Assembly: GCA_020355165.1 (NCBI GenBank)
Contig: CP070661.1
Coordinates: forward strand, 2,737,222 to 2,788,247
Length of the DNA: 51,026 bases
Direction of reading: 5' to 3'
Source of the DNA: Burkholderiales bacterium
Lineage (GTDB): Bacteria > Pseudomonadota > Gammaproteobacteria > Burkholderiales > Burkholderiaceae_F
This document shows, piece by piece, positions 34,750 to 44,494 of the stretch. A program made the translations under genes and the position numbers. The notes under the pieces are model-generated. The model saw nothing but the letters and a program-made list of their open reading frames with translations, did not search any database and was not told the origin of the DNA. Position 1 is the stretch's first letter. Each line of letters opens with the position of its first letter.

Positions 34750-35844
34750 TCAGGTGTTCTGCACCTTGATCGTCGGCATCTTCAGCGACATGTCCTTCGC
34801 CTTCTCGGCGATCCGCAGGGCGACTTTGCGGGCGATCGCCCGGTAGGTGGCGGCGATGTCGCTGTCCGGCTCGGCGACCACCGTCGGCCGGCCGGAGTCG
34901 GCCTGCTCGCGGATGCGCATGTCCAGGGGCAGCGAGCCCAGCACCTCGACGCCGAAGTCGGCGGCCATCTTCTGCGCGCCACCGGTGCCGAAGATGTGCT
35001 CGGCGTGGCCGCACTTGCTGCAGACGTGGATCGCCATGTTCTCGACCAGGCCGACCACCGGCACACCGACCTTCTCGAACATCTTGAAGCCCTTGCGGGC
35101 ATCGATCAGCGCGATTTCCTGCGGCGTGGTGACGATCACCGCGCCCGTCACCGGGACCTGCTGCGCCAGGGTCAGCGCGATGTCGCCGGTGCCGGGCGGC
35201 ATGTCGACGACCAGGTAGTCGAGGTCCTTCCAGTTGGTCTGCGTCAGCAGCTGCTGCAGCGCCTGGGTGACCATCGGGCCGCGCCAGACCATCGGCTGGT
35301 CGGCGTCGATGAGAAAGCCGATCGAGCTGGCCTGGATGCCGTGGCCGACCAGCGGCTCGAGGCTGTTGCCGTCGACGCTCTCCGGCTTCTCGTCGATGCC
35401 GAGCATGGTCGGCTGGCTGGGGCCGTAGATGTCGGCGTCGAGCATGCCGACCGTCGCCCCCTCGGCCGCCAGCGCCAGCGCCAGGTTCACCGCCACGGTG
35501 CTCTTGCCGACGCCGCCCTTGCCGGACGACACGGCGATGATGTTCTTGACGTTCGGCAGCACCTTCAGGCCGCGCTGCACGGTGTGGGCGACGATCTTCA
35601 CGCCGACCTCGGCGCTGACGTTGGTCACGCCGGGCACGCGGCGGGCGGCGGCGATCAGCGCCGCGCGCAGCGCGTCGATCTGGCTCTTGGCCGGGTAGCG
35701 CAGTTCGACCTCGAAGCTGACCGACGAGCCGTCGATCTTCAGGTTCTTCAGCTGCCGGGTGGAGACGAAGTCCTTGCCGGTGTTCGGATCGACGACGGTC
35801 TTCAGCTGCTCGAGCAGCGCGGTATCGGTGACGCTTGCAGTCAT
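34750..35844 (-). CDS. mrp: Mrp/NBP35-type Fe-S cluster carrier ATPase
   Basis: 364 residues. An N-terminal MIP18 (DUF59-like) domain (about 8-95) precedes a deviant Walker A motif GKGGVGKS (108-115). VDMPPGTGD (213-221) and the cluster-binding Cys275 and Cys278 (HVCSKCG) are present. It carries [4Fe-4S] clusters to apoproteins in the cytosol. The gene diverges from metG, as in many Betaproteobacteria. The ATG at 35844 starts the conserved domain; the upstream open frame was rejected. TAAACT (minus strand, 35897-35892) is a good -10 candidate. Confidence 0.93.
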   Translation of the reverse strand: MTASVTDTALLEQLKTVVDPNTGKDFVSTRQLKNLKIDGSSVSFEVELRYPAKSQIDALRAALIAAARRVPGVTNVSAEVGVKIVAHTVQRGLKVLPNVKNIIAVSSGKGGVGKSTVAVNLALALAAEGATVGMLDADIYGPSQPTMLGIDEKPESVDGNSLEPLVGHGIQASSIGFLIDADQPMVWRGPMVTQALQQLLTQTNWKDLDYLVVDMPPGTGDIALTLAQQVPVTGAVIVTTPQEIALIDARKGFKMFEKVGVPVVGLVENMAIHVCSKCGHAEHIFGTGGAQKMAADFGVEVLGSLPLDMRIREQADSGRPTVVAEPDSDIAATYRAIARKVALRIAEKAKDMSLKMPTIKVQNT

Positions 35845-35891
35845 ATTGGCGGACGGGTGACGGGGGCGGTGTTGCGCCTGGGGAAGCGGCG

Positions 35892-35897
35892 AGTTTA
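35892..35897 (-). promoter_or_regulatory. -10 box of mrp
   Basis: TAAACT on the minus strand, 47 nt before the mrp ATG, stands out in a GC-rich leader. Confidence 0.45.
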
Positions 35898-35980
35898 GCG
35901 GCCGCGCGCCGCCGATGTCCGCGCGGCGGCTCCGGTTAATCGACCGGAGCCGGGCGCCGCGGCGGTCGAGGCGCACCGCC

Positions 35981-35986
35981 TAAAAT
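35981..35986 (+). promoter_or_regulatory. -10 box of metG, probably giving a near-leaderless mRNA
   Basis: TAAAAT ends 8 nt before the metG ATG. Transcription starting 6-8 nt after a -10 box would begin at or within 3 nt of the start codon. No ribosome site is present. Confidence 0.5.
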
Positions 35987-35994
35987 GCCGGCCC

Positions 35995-38049
35995 ATGAGC
36001 CGCCAACTGTTCGTCACCACCGCGCTGCCCTACGCCAACGCGGCGTTCCACATCGGCCACATGATGGAGTACATCCAGGCCGACATCTGGGTGCGCTACC
36101 AGCGGCTGCGCGGGCACACGGTGCACTTCGTCTGTGCCGACGACGCGCACGGCGCGGCGATCATGATCGCCGCCGAGAAGGCCGGGCAGACGCCGCAGGA
36201 GTTCGTCGCCCGGGTGGCGGCCGGCCGCCGCCAGTACCTCGACGGCTTCCACATCGGCTTCGACCACTGGCACTCGACCGACTCGCCGGAGAACGTCGAG
36301 CTGTCGCAGGACATCTACCGCAGGCTGCGCTCCAACGGGCTCGTCTACGTCAAGCCGGTCGAGCAGTTCTTCGACCCGGTCAAGGGCATGTTCCTGCCCG
36401 ACCGCTACATCAGGGGCGAATGCCCGCGCTGCGGCGCCGCCGACCAGCACGGCGACTCGTGCGAGAACTGCGGCGCGGTGTACTCGCCGACCGAGCTGAG
36501 GAAGCCGACCTCGGCGCTGTCCGGCGCGGCGCCCGAGCTGCGCACCTCCGAGCACTACTTCTTCAGGCTGTCGGATCCCCGCTGCACCGAGTTCCTGCGC
36601 GGCTGGACGCAGGACGGCCGGCTGCAGCCGGAGGTCGCCAACAAGGCGAAGGAGTGGCTCGAGGGCGCCGACGGCAGGCAGCTGTCCGACTGGGACATCT
36701 CGCGCGACGCGCCGTACTTCGGCATCCCGATTCCCGACGCGCCCGGCAAGTACTTCTACGTCTGGCTCGACGCGCCGATCGGCTACCTGGCGAGCTTCAA
36801 GGCCTACTGCGCGCGGGCCGGCCTCGACTTCGAGAAGTTCCTCGCCGACCCGGCGACCGAGCAGGTCCACTTCATCGGCAAGGACATCATCTACTTCCAC
36901 ACCCTGTTCTGGCCGGCGATGCTGAAGTTCGCCGGGCGGCCGTACAAGGTGCCCGACAAGGTCTGGGTGCACGGCTTCATCACCGTCAGCGGCGAGAAGA
37001 TGAGCAAGAGCCGCGGCACCGGCATCGATCCGCTGAAGTACCTGCAGCTGGGCATGAACGCCGAGTGGCTGCGCTACTACATCGCCGCCAAGCTGAACGG
37101 CCGGGTCGAGGACATCGACTTCAACCCCGACGACTTCGTCGCCCGCGTCAACAGCGACCTGGTCGGCAAGTACGTCAACATCGCCAGCCGCGCGGCGAGC
37201 TTCCTGCAGCGGATCTTCGCCGGCCGCATCAACCTGCCGATGGACCCGTCGGGCGCGCCGACCGGCAGCACGGCAGTGGCGCTGGCCGCCGCCGACGAGA
37301 TCGCCGACTTTCTCGACAGCCGCGAGTACGGCAAGGCGCTGCGCGAGATCATGCGCATCGCCGACTTCGCCAACGAGCACTTCGACAAGCACAAGCCGTG
37401 GGAGCTGGCCAAGGAGCCGGCGAGCCGCGACTTGCTGCACGCGGTCTGCAGCGACGTGATCGGCTGCTTCCGCGCGCTGACCATCTACCTGGCGCCGGTG
37501 CTGCCGGCCACCGCCGAGCGGGTGGCGCGCGAACTGTTCGGCATGACGCGGCCGTTGGCCTGGGACGACCTGCGCTCGCCGCTGGAGCAGATCGCGCCTT
37601 ACAAGCACCTGATGACGCGGGTCGAAGCCAGGCAGCTGGAAGCCCTGTTCGAGCCGGCGGCGCCGCCGGCAGCGGAGAAACCGCTGCCGGGCGGCGCGCC
37701 GATCGGCGAGACCGCCAGCATCGACGAGTTCGCCCGCCTCGACCTGCGCGTCGCCAGGATCGTCGATGCGCAGGCGGTCGACGGCTCGGACAAGCTGCTC
37801 AAGCTCACGCTCGACGTCGGCGAGGGCCGCCATCGCACGGTGTTCGCCGGCATCAAGTCCGCCTACGAGCCGCAGGCGCTGGTCGGCCGGCTGACGGCGA
37901 TGGTGGCGAATCTCGCGCCGCGCAAGATGAAGTTCGGCGTCAGCGAGGGGATGGTGCTCGCCGCCAGCCACGCCGACGAGAAGAGCCAGCCGGGCATCTT
38001 CCTGCTCGAACCGCACGCCGGCGCGCAGCCCGGCATGCGGGTCAGATGA
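35995..38049 (+). CDS. metG: methionyl-tRNA synthetase
   Basis: 684 residues. Class I signatures are HIGH (19-22) and KMSKS (335-339). One zinc knuckle uses Cys143, Cys146, Cys156 and Cys159. The C-terminal 110 residues form the EMAPII/Trbp111-like tRNA-binding and dimerisation domain ([16 protein letters not shown] onward). It charges tRNA-Met. The gene diverges from mrp and is followed after 31 nt by the SulP gene. Confidence 0.97.
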   Translation: MSRQLFVTTALPYANAAFHIGHMMEYIQADIWVRYQRLRGHTVHFVCADDAHGAAIMIAAEKAGQTPQEFVARVAAGRRQYLDGFHIGFDHWHSTDSPENVELSQDIYRRLRSNGLVYVKPVEQFFDPVKGMFLPDRYIRGECPRCGAADQHGDSCENCGAVYSPTELRKPTSALSGAAPELRTSEHYFFRLSDPRCTEFLRGWTQDGRLQPEVANKAKEWLEGADGRQLSDWDISRDAPYFGIPIPDAPGKYFYVWLDAPIGYLASFKAYCARAGLDFEKFLADPATEQVHFIGKDIIYFHTLFWPAMLKFAGRPYKVPDKVWVHGFITVSGEKMSKSRGTGIDPLKYLQLGMNAEWLRYYIAAKLNGRVEDIDFNPDDFVARVNSDLVGKYVNIASRAASFLQRIFAGRINLPMDPSGAPTGSTAVALAAADEIADFLDSREYGKALREIMRIADFANEHFDKHKPWELAKEPASRDLLHAVCSDVIGCFRALTIYLAPVLPATAERVARELFGMTRPLAWDDLRSPLEQIAPYKHLMTRVEARQLEALFEPAAPPAAEKPLPGGAPIGETASIDEFARLDLRVARIVDAQAVDGSDKLLKLTLDVGEGRHRTVFAGIKSAYEPQALVGRLTAMVANLAPRKMKFGVSEGMVLAASHADEKSQPGIFLLEPHAGAQPGMRVR

Positions 38050-38080
38050 TCGGTCGGCGCGCTGCCGCCGGCGCCTGATC

Positions 38081-39877
38081 GTGTCCGCGGATCGTCCTGC
38101 CGAGCCGTCGGGCCGCCGGGCCCCGGCGGGCCAATCGTCGCTGCACCGATGGCGCGACCGGCTGTCCGCCCTGCTGCCGGCGACGGCGCCGTTCCGCCCG
38201 CGGCTGCTCGAATGCCTGAAGAGCTATGACCGCGAGCACTTCGCCCGCGACGTCGGCGCCGGTCTCACCGTCGGCTTCGTCGCCCTGCCGCTGGCGCTGG
38301 CCTTCGCGATCGCCAGCGGCCTGAAGCCGGAGGCGGGACTGTTCACCGCCATCATCGCCGGCTTCCTGATCGCCGTGCTCGGCGGCACGCGGGTGTCGAT
38401 CTCCGGCCCGGCCGGCGCGTTCATCGTCATCGTCTTCGGCATCGTCGAGCGCTACGGCCTGGCCAACCTGCTGATTGCCACCATGCTGGCCGGCGTGCTG
38501 CTGTTCGTCATGGGCTGGCTGCGCATCGGCCGGCTGATCCGTTTCATCCCGGTGGCGATCGTGATCGGCTTCACCAACGGCATCGCGGTACTGATCATCC
38601 TGTCGCAGCTGAAGGACGCCTTCGGCCTGCGCATCGAGAAGATGTCGGCCGACTTCTTCACCCAGATCGGCAGCATCGCTGCCCACCTGCACACTTTCAA
38701 TCCGTACGCATTCGCGATCTGCGCCGGCGCGCTGGCGCTGATCCTGCTGTGGCCGAAGTCGTACGCCCTGCACGGTGCACCGCGCTGGAAGAAGTGGGTG
38801 GCGCGCGTGCCGGGGCCGGTGATCGCGCTAGCCGTGGCGACCGTGGCGGTGTCGCTGCTGCAGCTGCCGGTGGAGACCATCGGTTCGCGTTTCGGCGGCA
38901 TCCCGCAGTCGCTGCCGTCGGTCGCGCTGCCGGACTTCTCCTGGACGACGGTCAAGCAGCTACTGCTGCCGACGGTGACCATCGCGCTGCTGGTGGCGAT
39001 CGAGTCTCTGCTGTGCGCGCGCGTCACCGACAACATGATCGACGACCGTCACGATCCCAACCAGGAACTGATGGCGGCAGGCATCGCCAACGTCGTCACG
39101 CCGCTGTTCGGCGGCATGCCGGCCACCGGCACCATCGCCCGCACGGTCACCAACGTGAAGAGCGGCGCCAGCAGCCCGATCTCGGGCATCGTGCACGCCC
39201 TGCTGCTGCTGGCAGTCGTGCTGGCGGCCGCACCGCTGGCGGAGAACATCCCGCTTGCCGCGTTGTCCGGCATCCTGCTGTTCGTCGCCTGGAACATGGG
39301 CGAATGGCGGGAGTTCGCCCGGCTGCGCAACTTCGCGCTGACCTACCGCTCGACGCTGCTGGCGACCTTCTTCCTCACCGTCGTGTTCGACCTCACGGTG
39401 GCGGTCGAGGTCGGCCTGATCCTGTCCTGCCTGTTCTTCATCTACCGCATCACCACGCTGACGCAGCTGGCGCCTCTGGCGCTGGCGCCCGTGCAGGACG
39501 GACAGGCGCCGCCGGCGGGCGTACAGGCGTGGAAGCTGACCGGCGCGCTCTTCTTCGGCTCAATCGGCAAGCTCGAGGAGCTGACCGACCCGGCGCGCAG
39601 CGCCGTCAGCCGGGCACCGATAGTGTTGATCCTCGAGTTGAGCAGCATGCTGGCACTCGATACCACCGGTGTTGAAACGCTCGACGTCCTGCGCCGCCAG
39701 CTGGCGCGGCGCGGCGGCGCACTGCTGGTGGCCGGCGCCCGCGAGCAGCCGCTGTCGCTGCTGCGCCGCTCGGGATTCGTCGATCGCGCCGGCGAGTCGA
39801 ACGTCGTGGCCGACCTCGACCAGGCGTGGCGCCGCGCCGCGGCGCTGCTCGAGGCCGGGCCGGCCGTGGGCGCCTGA
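38081..39877 (+). CDS. SulP-family anion transporter with STAS domain
   Basis: 598 residues. About 10-12 membrane helices run from residue 55 to 460; LTVGFVALPLALAFAIASGL is the typical first helix. NPNQELMAAG-like sequence (DPNQELMAAGIAN) and GGMPATGTIART are SulP landmarks. A STAS domain covers about 490-590 with the LALDTTGVETL strand. The substrate could be sulfate, bicarbonate or a carboxylate. The first plausible start is GTG at 38081. It follows metG closely, possibly by read-through. Confidence 0.88.
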   Translation: MSADRPAEPSGRRAPAGQSSLHRWRDRLSALLPATAPFRPRLLECLKSYDREHFARDVGAGLTVGFVALPLALAFAIASGLKPEAGLFTAIIAGFLIAVLGGTRVSISGPAGAFIVIVFGIVERYGLANLLIATMLAGVLLFVMGWLRIGRLIRFIPVAIVIGFTNGIAVLIILSQLKDAFGLRIEKMSADFFTQIGSIAAHLHTFNPYAFAICAGALALILLWPKSYALHGAPRWKKWVARVPGPVIALAVATVAVSLLQLPVETIGSRFGGIPQSLPSVALPDFSWTTVKQLLLPTVTIALLVAIESLLCARVTDNMIDDRHDPNQELMAAGIANVVTPLFGGMPATGTIARTVTNVKSGASSPISGIVHALLLLAVVLAAAPLAENIPLAALSGILLFVAWNMGEWREFARLRNFALTYRSTLLATFFLTVVFDLTVAVEVGLILSCLFFIYRITTLTQLAPLALAPVQDGQAPPAGVQAWKLTGALFFGSIGKLEELTDPARSAVSRAPIVLILELSSMLALDTTGVETLDVLRRQLARRGGALLVAGAREQPLSLLRRSGFVDRAGESNVVADLDQAWRRAAALLEAGPAVGA

Positions 39878-39975
39878 GCCCGGCCTGCGGATCACGCGCG
39901 CCTGCGCCAGCCGGAACGCCCCGCCGGTTGGCCGATAAACTCCGTCCCCGATTGCCACCTTCGACACGACCGGCG

Positions 39976-40167
39976 ATGGCCGACTACGAATCCGACCTGA
40001 CCCGCTTCATCCGCGAGCTGAAGAGCAGGCAGCCTGACCTCGAGCGCGAGCAGCGCGAAGGCCGGGCCATCTGGTGGGACCAGGAACTCGACCCGGAGCA
40101 GCTCAGGCGCTGGCGCGAGTCGAAGGTGCCGCAGAAGCCCTACGTCTACCAGGCACAAGGCGAATAG
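39976..40167 (+). CDS. DUF3460 family small protein
   Basis: 63 residues: MADYESDLTRFIRELKSRQP, then a charged helix and a WWDQELDPEQLRRWRESKV motif ending in PYVYQ. This matches DUF3460, a small, highly charged cytosolic family found mainly in Betaproteobacteria, function unknown. It precedes the metallopeptidase gene by 20 nt. GATAAA about 40 nt upstream could be a -10. Confidence 0.8.
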   Translation: MADYESDLTRFIRELKSRQPDLEREQREGRAIWWDQELDPEQLRRWRESKVPQKPYVYQAQGE

Positions 40168-40187
40168 CCGGCTCCGAGGGAGGAACG

Positions 40188-41072
40188 ATGCGCACGGACG
40201 GGCGCGAAAGCGACAACGTTGAGGACCGCCGCGGGCAGAGCGGCATGGGCATGCCGGGCGGCATCCGCATCGGACGCGGCGGGCTCGGCATCGGGACGAT
40301 CCTGATCGCGCTGGTCGCGATGTTCGTCTTCGGCATCGATCCGCGGCTGGTGCTGGGCCTGCTCGGCGGCTCGAGCAGCGTCGCGCCGACGCAGATGCAG
40401 GCGCCGGCCGAGCCGGCCGGCAAGCCGTCGGACGAGATCGGCCGCTTCGTCTCCGTGGTCCTCGCCGACACCGAGGACACCTGGGGCCCCATCTTCAGGC
40501 AGGCCGGCCAGACCTACCAGGCGCCGAAGCTGGTGCTGTTCTCCGGCATGTATCCGACCGCCTGCGGCATGGGCCAGTCGGCGGCGGGACCGTTTTACTG
40601 CCCCGAGGACCGGAAGGTCTACATCGACCTGTCGTTCTTCCGCCTGCTGCAGGAGCGGTTCCGCGCCCCGGGCGACTTCGCGCAGGCCTACGTGATCGCG
40701 CACGAGGTCGGCCACCACGTGCAGAACCAGATCGGCCTGATGGAGCAGACCGCCCGGCTGCGGCAGCGGATTTCCGAGAGCGAGTACAACGAGGTCTCGG
40801 TGCGCGTCGAACTGCAGGCCGACTGTTTCGCCGGCGTATGGGCGTACCACGCCCAGCGCGACCGCAGGATCCTCGAGCCGGGGGACCTGGAGGAAGCCCT
40901 GGGCGCAGCCTCCGCCATCGGCGACGACGTGCTGCAGAAACGCTCGCAGGGCTACGTGGTGCCTGATTCGTTCACCCACGGCAGCGCCGAGCAGCGCGCG
41001 CGCTGGTTCCGCACCGGCTTCGAGCGCGGCTCGATGCAGGCGTGCAATACCTTCGAGGCGCGCCACCCGTAG
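40188..41072 (+). CDS. putative neutral zinc metallopeptidase (YpfJ-like)
   Basis: 294 residues. A Gly/Arg-rich cytosolic start precedes one membrane helix (about 34-50); the rest is periplasmic. The HEVGHH zinc motif gives His172, Glu173 and His176, and ELQADCFAGVWA (about 213-224) supplies the third ligand region. PTACGMGQSAAGPFYCPEDRKVYIDLSFF is the family block. Substrates are not established. A strong GAGGGAGGA ribosome site fixes the ATG at 40188. Confidence 0.9.
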   Translation: MRTDGRESDNVEDRRGQSGMGMPGGIRIGRGGLGIGTILIALVAMFVFGIDPRLVLGLLGGSSSVAPTQMQAPAEPAGKPSDEIGRFVSVVLADTEDTWGPIFRQAGQTYQAPKLVLFSGMYPTACGMGQSAAGPFYCPEDRKVYIDLSFFRLLQERFRAPGDFAQAYVIAHEVGHHVQNQIGLMEQTARLRQRISESEYNEVSVRVELQADCFAGVWAYHAQRDRRILEPGDLEEALGAASAIGDDVLQKRSQGYVVPDSFTHGSAEQRARWFRTGFERGSMQACNTFEARHP

Positions 41073-41094
41073 GCGCCGGCCCCGCCGGGCCCCT

Positions 41095-41508
41095 TCAAGG
41101 CATCTGGATCTTGCCGCCGCCACCGGCGCCGAAGCCGCCTCCGCCCGGGCCGAACGCACCCGCCGCACCCGGCGGCGGCACGACGATCGACGAAGCCTGC
41201 TGCCGACGCAGGTCCTGCAGTTCGCGCACGGCGCGTTCGAAGCCTTCCTTCGCCGCCGCCCCGTACTTGGCGACCGCCTCGGCCAGGGTCGCCGCCTCGA
41301 TCTCGAAGCTGATCGGCAGCGGCCCGACCGAGGTGAGCATCTGGGCCTCGCCGACGAACAGCATCGGCCGCTCGTCGTCGACGCTGCCGTCGGCGGTGAT
41401 CGGCGTCATCACACGGATCGTGCCGACGCGGCGGTCGGTGACAATCTCCTCGCGGTACAGGGCGCCGGCGTCCATGTCGGGTTCGCGCGGATCGGGACGG
41501 TCGGCCAT
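41095..41508 (-). CDS. conserved hypothetical protein with Gly-rich tail
   Basis: 137 residues. A compact N-terminal domain (about 15-100) contains a strand-rich DRRVGTIRVMTPITADG section and a SFEIEAATLAEAVAKYGAAA helix. The tail is Pro/Gly-rich (about 112-137). I do not recognise the family with certainty, although similar cytoplasmic proteins occur in Burkholderiales. The ATG at 41508 has a strong AGGAGA site; the longer frame upstream overlaps the divergent small gene and was rejected. Confidence 0.6.
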   Translation of the reverse strand: MADRPDPREPDMDAGALYREEIVTDRRVGTIRVMTPITADGSVDDERPMLFVGEAQMLTSVGPLPISFEIEAATLAEAVAKYGAAAKEGFERAVRELQDLRRQQASSIVVPPPGAAGAFGPGGGGFGAGGGGKIQMP

Positions 41509-41574
41509 GGCGTCTCTCCTGGGGCAGATATCAACGCCCGCAATTATGCTTGCCCCGGCCAAGGAGGGACCCGC

Positions 41575-41736
41575 ATGACCCTGTTCGAGTGGCTGGCTGA
41601 GGTTTGTCGCGAGCTGAACTGGGGCGTCATGCGCGCGCACGACATGCTCGACGACACCCGCTGGTCCGACATGTACGAGCAGGGACTGACGCCGGCGCAA
41701 GCCGCCGCGCGCGGGCGGGCCGACGGAATCGCCTAG
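41575..41736 (+). CDS. small uncharacterised protein (53 residues)
   Basis: ATG at 41575 is preceded by AAGGAGG (41561-41567) at good spacing, and an AATTATGCT sequence about 20 nt further up may be its -10. The product starts MTLFEWLAEVCRELNW and ends LTPAQAAARGRADGIA; it is acidic, has four Trp, and looks helical. I recognise no family. The strong ribosome site, own promoter candidate and divergent placement favour a real gene over chance. Confidence 0.6.
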   Translation: MTLFEWLAEVCRELNWGVMRAHDMLDDTRWSDMYEQGLTPAQAAARGRADGIA

Positions 41737-41759
41737 CGCTCTTGCGAGGCGTGCTGCCG

Positions 41760-42275
41760 TCAGCCGCGCCCGTGGCGGCGCAGCCGGCGCTCGGCCAGTC
41801 CGGCACGCTGCTCGGGCGTCAGCACTTCGGCCGCATCGGCCCTCGCCTGCGACATGCGGCGCGAGGCCGTCTCGCGCAGCTGCTGCCGCTGCACGCGCAG
41901 CGCCTCGAGCTGGGCACGGTCGATCGTCGGCGCCGCCAGCAGCTGCGCCGACCGATGCTGCAGCGCCTGCAGCTGCTCACGCACGGGCGCCAGTTCACTG
42001 GCTGCAACCTTCATGATGGCGGCGATGCGGCTCGTCTGCTCGGGCGTTGCATTGATCTCGGCCAGCCGCAGCGCGGTCAAGGCCTCGATGCGCTTGTCCC
42101 TGACCTCGGGGTCGACCTGCTGCCGCAGGCCGGGACCCTGCGGAACGGGACCAAAAGCATGGGCATGGCCGTGCCATGCCAGCGCGGCGCCTGCAACGGC
42201 GACCGTGGCGGCCGCGATGCCGGCGACGGTCCAGCGGTGCGAGAAATCGGCAGCGGCCTGCGGCTTGTCTGTCAT
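41760..42275 (-). CDS. Spy/CpxP-like LTxxQ periplasmic protein
   Basis: 171 residues. An N-terminal membrane/signal segment (about 17-38, ending HGHAHA) precedes an all-helical region with an EINATPEQTSRI segment and a C-terminal LTPEQRAGL motif. This pattern fits the Spy/CpxP (LTxxQ) family of periplasmic chaperones or metal/stress sensors. The ATG at 42275 has GGAGGT upstream. Possible metal-binding His residues cluster at HGHAHA. Confidence 0.65.
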   Translation of the reverse strand: MTDKPQAAADFSHRWTVAGIAAATVAVAGAALAWHGHAHAFGPVPQGPGLRQQVDPEVRDKRIEALTALRLAEINATPEQTSRIAAIMKVAASELAPVREQLQALQHRSAQLLAAPTIDRAQLEALRVQRQQLRETASRRMSQARADAAEVLTPEQRAGLAERRLRRHGRG

Positions 42276-42408
42276 CTGGTGACCTCCGGCGCTTCGTTTC
42301 CTTCTGCCTCGGCGCCCGTCGGATGTCGACGGGCGATCCAAGTCTGCGGCGAAGCGGCCGCCGCGTCGGCAACCAGTTGTAAGCGCCTGTAAGTGCGGTC
42401 GGGGCCGC

Positions 42409-43212
42409 TCAGCTTCGCCGCGCCGCGAGCAGCCGCCGCGCGCGGGCGAGCACCGGCGCGTCGACCATCCTGCCGTCGACGGCCACCGCGGCGCCGCCGG
42501 CCGCCGACGCCGCGTCGACGACGCGCCGGGCCCAGGTCAGCTCGGCCTCCGACGGGCTGAAGGCAGCGTTGACGATCGGCACCTGCCGCGGGTGGATGCA
42601 CAGCTTTGCGCCGAAGCCGAGCGAGCGCGCGCGCCGCGCTTCCGCGTCGATGCGGGCCGCGTCATCGAGCGCGGTGGTCACCCCGTCGACCGGCGCCGGC
42701 AGATTCGCCACCCGCGAGGCGAGCACCAGCTGCGAGCGGAAGGCGAGCAGCGCCAGGTCGTCGTCGGCGATGTCCAGGTCGAGCTGCAGGTCGATCGAGC
42801 CGAACACCAGTCGCGCGACGCCCTCGGTCCTGGCCAGCGCCGCCGCGTTCTCCACGCCGGCCGCCGACTCGATCAGCGCGAGCACCGGCTTGGCCCCGCA
42901 GGCGGCACGCAGCATGGCCACCGCCTCGGCCGCCGACGCCTTCGGCAGCATCACTGCCGCCACCGCCGGATGCGCAGCCAGGCGCGCATCGTCGCCGAAG
43001 AACCCCGTGTCGGCACCGTTGATCCGCAGCACCAGCGGCTGCGTCACGTCGAGCACGCCGGCCACCGCATCGCGCGCCGCGAGCTTGCTCGCCGGCGCCA
43101 CCGCGTCCTCGAGGTCGACTATCACGGCGTCCGCGCCGCTGGCGAGCGCCTTGGCGATGCGCTCCGGGCGGTCGCCGGGAACGAACAGGTACGAGCGCGG
43201 CTGCGGCGTCAT
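42409..43212 (-). CDS. HpcH/HpaI aldolase / citrate lyase beta-like (CitE-like) CoA-ester lyase
   Basis: 267 residues. RSYLFVPGDRPERIAKAL is the CitE signature. DLEDAVAP (33-40) and Arg63 (LRINGADT) bind substrate; Glu115 (LIESAAGV) and Asp141 (FGSIDLQLD) are the Mg2+ ligands. Relatives cleave malyl-, methylmalyl- or citramalyl-CoA to acetyl/propionyl-CoA and glyoxylate or pyruvate. It lies 16 nt after the CoA-transferase gene on the same strand. Confidence 0.88.
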   Translation of the reverse strand: MTPQPRSYLFVPGDRPERIAKALASGADAVIVDLEDAVAPASKLAARDAVAGVLDVTQPLVLRINGADTGFFGDDARLAAHPAVAAVMLPKASAAEAVAMLRAACGAKPVLALIESAAGVENAAALARTEGVARLVFGSIDLQLDLDIADDDLALLAFRSQLVLASRVANLPAPVDGVTTALDDAARIDAEARRARSLGFGAKLCIHPRQVPIVNAAFSPSEAELTWARRVVDAASAAGGAAVAVDGRMVDAPVLARARRLLAARRS

Positions 43213-43228
43213 CGGCCGTGGTCGAGCT

Positions 43229-44494
43229 TCAGACCGCGCCGGCGGCGTGCAGCCGCGCGATGTCTTCGGCGCCGTAGCCGAGCTCGGCGAGGATGCTGTC
43301 CGTGTGCTCGCCTACCGCCGGGATCGGGTCCATCCGGCAGTCGAAGGAGTCGTTGTCGGCCGGCGGCTTCAGCACGCGGATCGACCCGGCCGGCGAGCCA
43401 ACCTCGACCCAGCGACCGCGTGCCGCGAGCTGCGGGTGCTTCCACACGTCGGCGATCTGGTTCACCGACGCATTGCCGATGCCGGCGGCGTCGAGCCGCT
43501 CGATCACCTGCGCCGCGGTCACCGAGCGGAAGATGTCCTCGATCAGCGCCTTCAGTTGCACGCGGTTGTCGCTGCGCCTGGTGTTGCTGTCGAATCGCGG
43601 ATCGCTCGCCACGTCGGGTCGCTGCAGCACATCGCGACAGAACACCGCCCACTCGCGCTCGTTCTGCAGGCCCAGCAGCACCGTCTTGCCGTCGCCGGTG
43701 GCCATCGGCCCGTACGGATAGACGCTCGGATGGCTGGCGCCGGAGCGCGGCGCCTGCGGCTGGCCGTCGTAGGCGTAGTAGATCGGGTTGCCCATCCACT
43801 CGGCCAGCGACTCGAGCAGCGAGACATCGATGTGACTGCCCTCGCCCGTGCGGCCGCGCTGGATCAGCGCTGCCAGGATCGAGCTGTAGGCGTACATGCC
43901 GGCGGCAATGTCGGCCACCGAGATGCCGGCCCGCACGACCTGCTCCGCCGTGCCGGTCACCGACAGCAGGCCGGCCTCGGCCTGCACCAGCAGGTCGTAG
44001 GCCTTCTTGTCGCGATACGGACCATCGGCGCCGTAACCGGAGATGTCGCAGACGATCAGCCGCCCGTACCTCGGCCGCAACGCCGGCGCCGACAGCCCGA
44101 GCCGAGCCGCCGCACCCGGGGCGAGGTTCTGCACCAGCACGTCGGCCTTGGCCAGCAGCTGGTCGAGGATCGGCCGCGCCTGGCGATGCTTGACGTCGAG
44201 CGTCAGGCTTTCCTTCGAGCGGTTGATCCAGACGAAGTACGAGGCCTGGCCCCTGACCCGCTGGTCGTACTTGCGCGCGAAGTCGCCGTCGCCCGGGCGC
44301 TCGATCTTGATGACGCGCGCGCCGAGGTCGGCCAGCTGCCGGGTGGCGAAGGGCGCGGCCACCGCGTGTTCGAGCGCCAGCACCGTGACGCCGTCGAGCG
44401 GGCGGCCGCCGACGCGCGCGGCTTGCGGCCGGCTGGCGCCCGCCTCGCGAGCCGGCCCGGCCTGCACGCCCGGCCGTCGGTCGCCGGCGACCAT
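43229..44494 (-). CDS. class III CoA-transferase (CaiB/BaiF family)
   Basis: 421 residues. About 30 poorly conserved residues precede RPLDGVTVLALEHAVAAPFATRQLADLGARVIKIE. Asp195 (ISVADIAAGMY) is the catalytic aspartate; RTGEGSHIDVSLLES is the family block after it. It activates a carboxylate by CoA transfer. The ATG overlaps the dehydrogenase stop by 1 nt (TGATG), so the two are coupled. With the lyase next door it probably makes a CoA ester that is later cleaved. Confidence 0.9.
   Translation of the reverse strand: MVAGDRRPGVQAGPAREAGASRPQAARVGGRPLDGVTVLALEHAVAAPFATRQLADLGARVIKIERPGDGDFARKYDQRVRGQASYFVWINRSKESLTLDVKHRQARPILDQLLAKADVLVQNLAPGAAARLGLSAPALRPRYGRLIVCDISGYGADGPYRDKKAYDLLVQAEAGLLSVTGTAEQVVRAGISVADIAAGMYAYSSILAALIQRGRTGEGSHIDVSLLESLAEWMGNPIYYAYDGQPQAPRSGASHPSVYPYGPMATGDGKTVLLGLQNEREWAVFCRDVLQRPDVASDPRFDSNTRRSDNRVQLKALIEDIFRSVTAAQVIERLDAAGIGNASVNQIADVWKHPQLAARGRWVEVGSPAGSIRVLKPPADNDSFDCRMDPIPAVGEHTDSILAELGYGAEDIARLHAAGAV

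Noticed and set aside
35980..38016. 678-codon open frame on the minus strand
   Set aside because: It is antisense to metG, rich in Arg/Ala/Val/Gly, and has no domain; a product of GC-rich codon positions.
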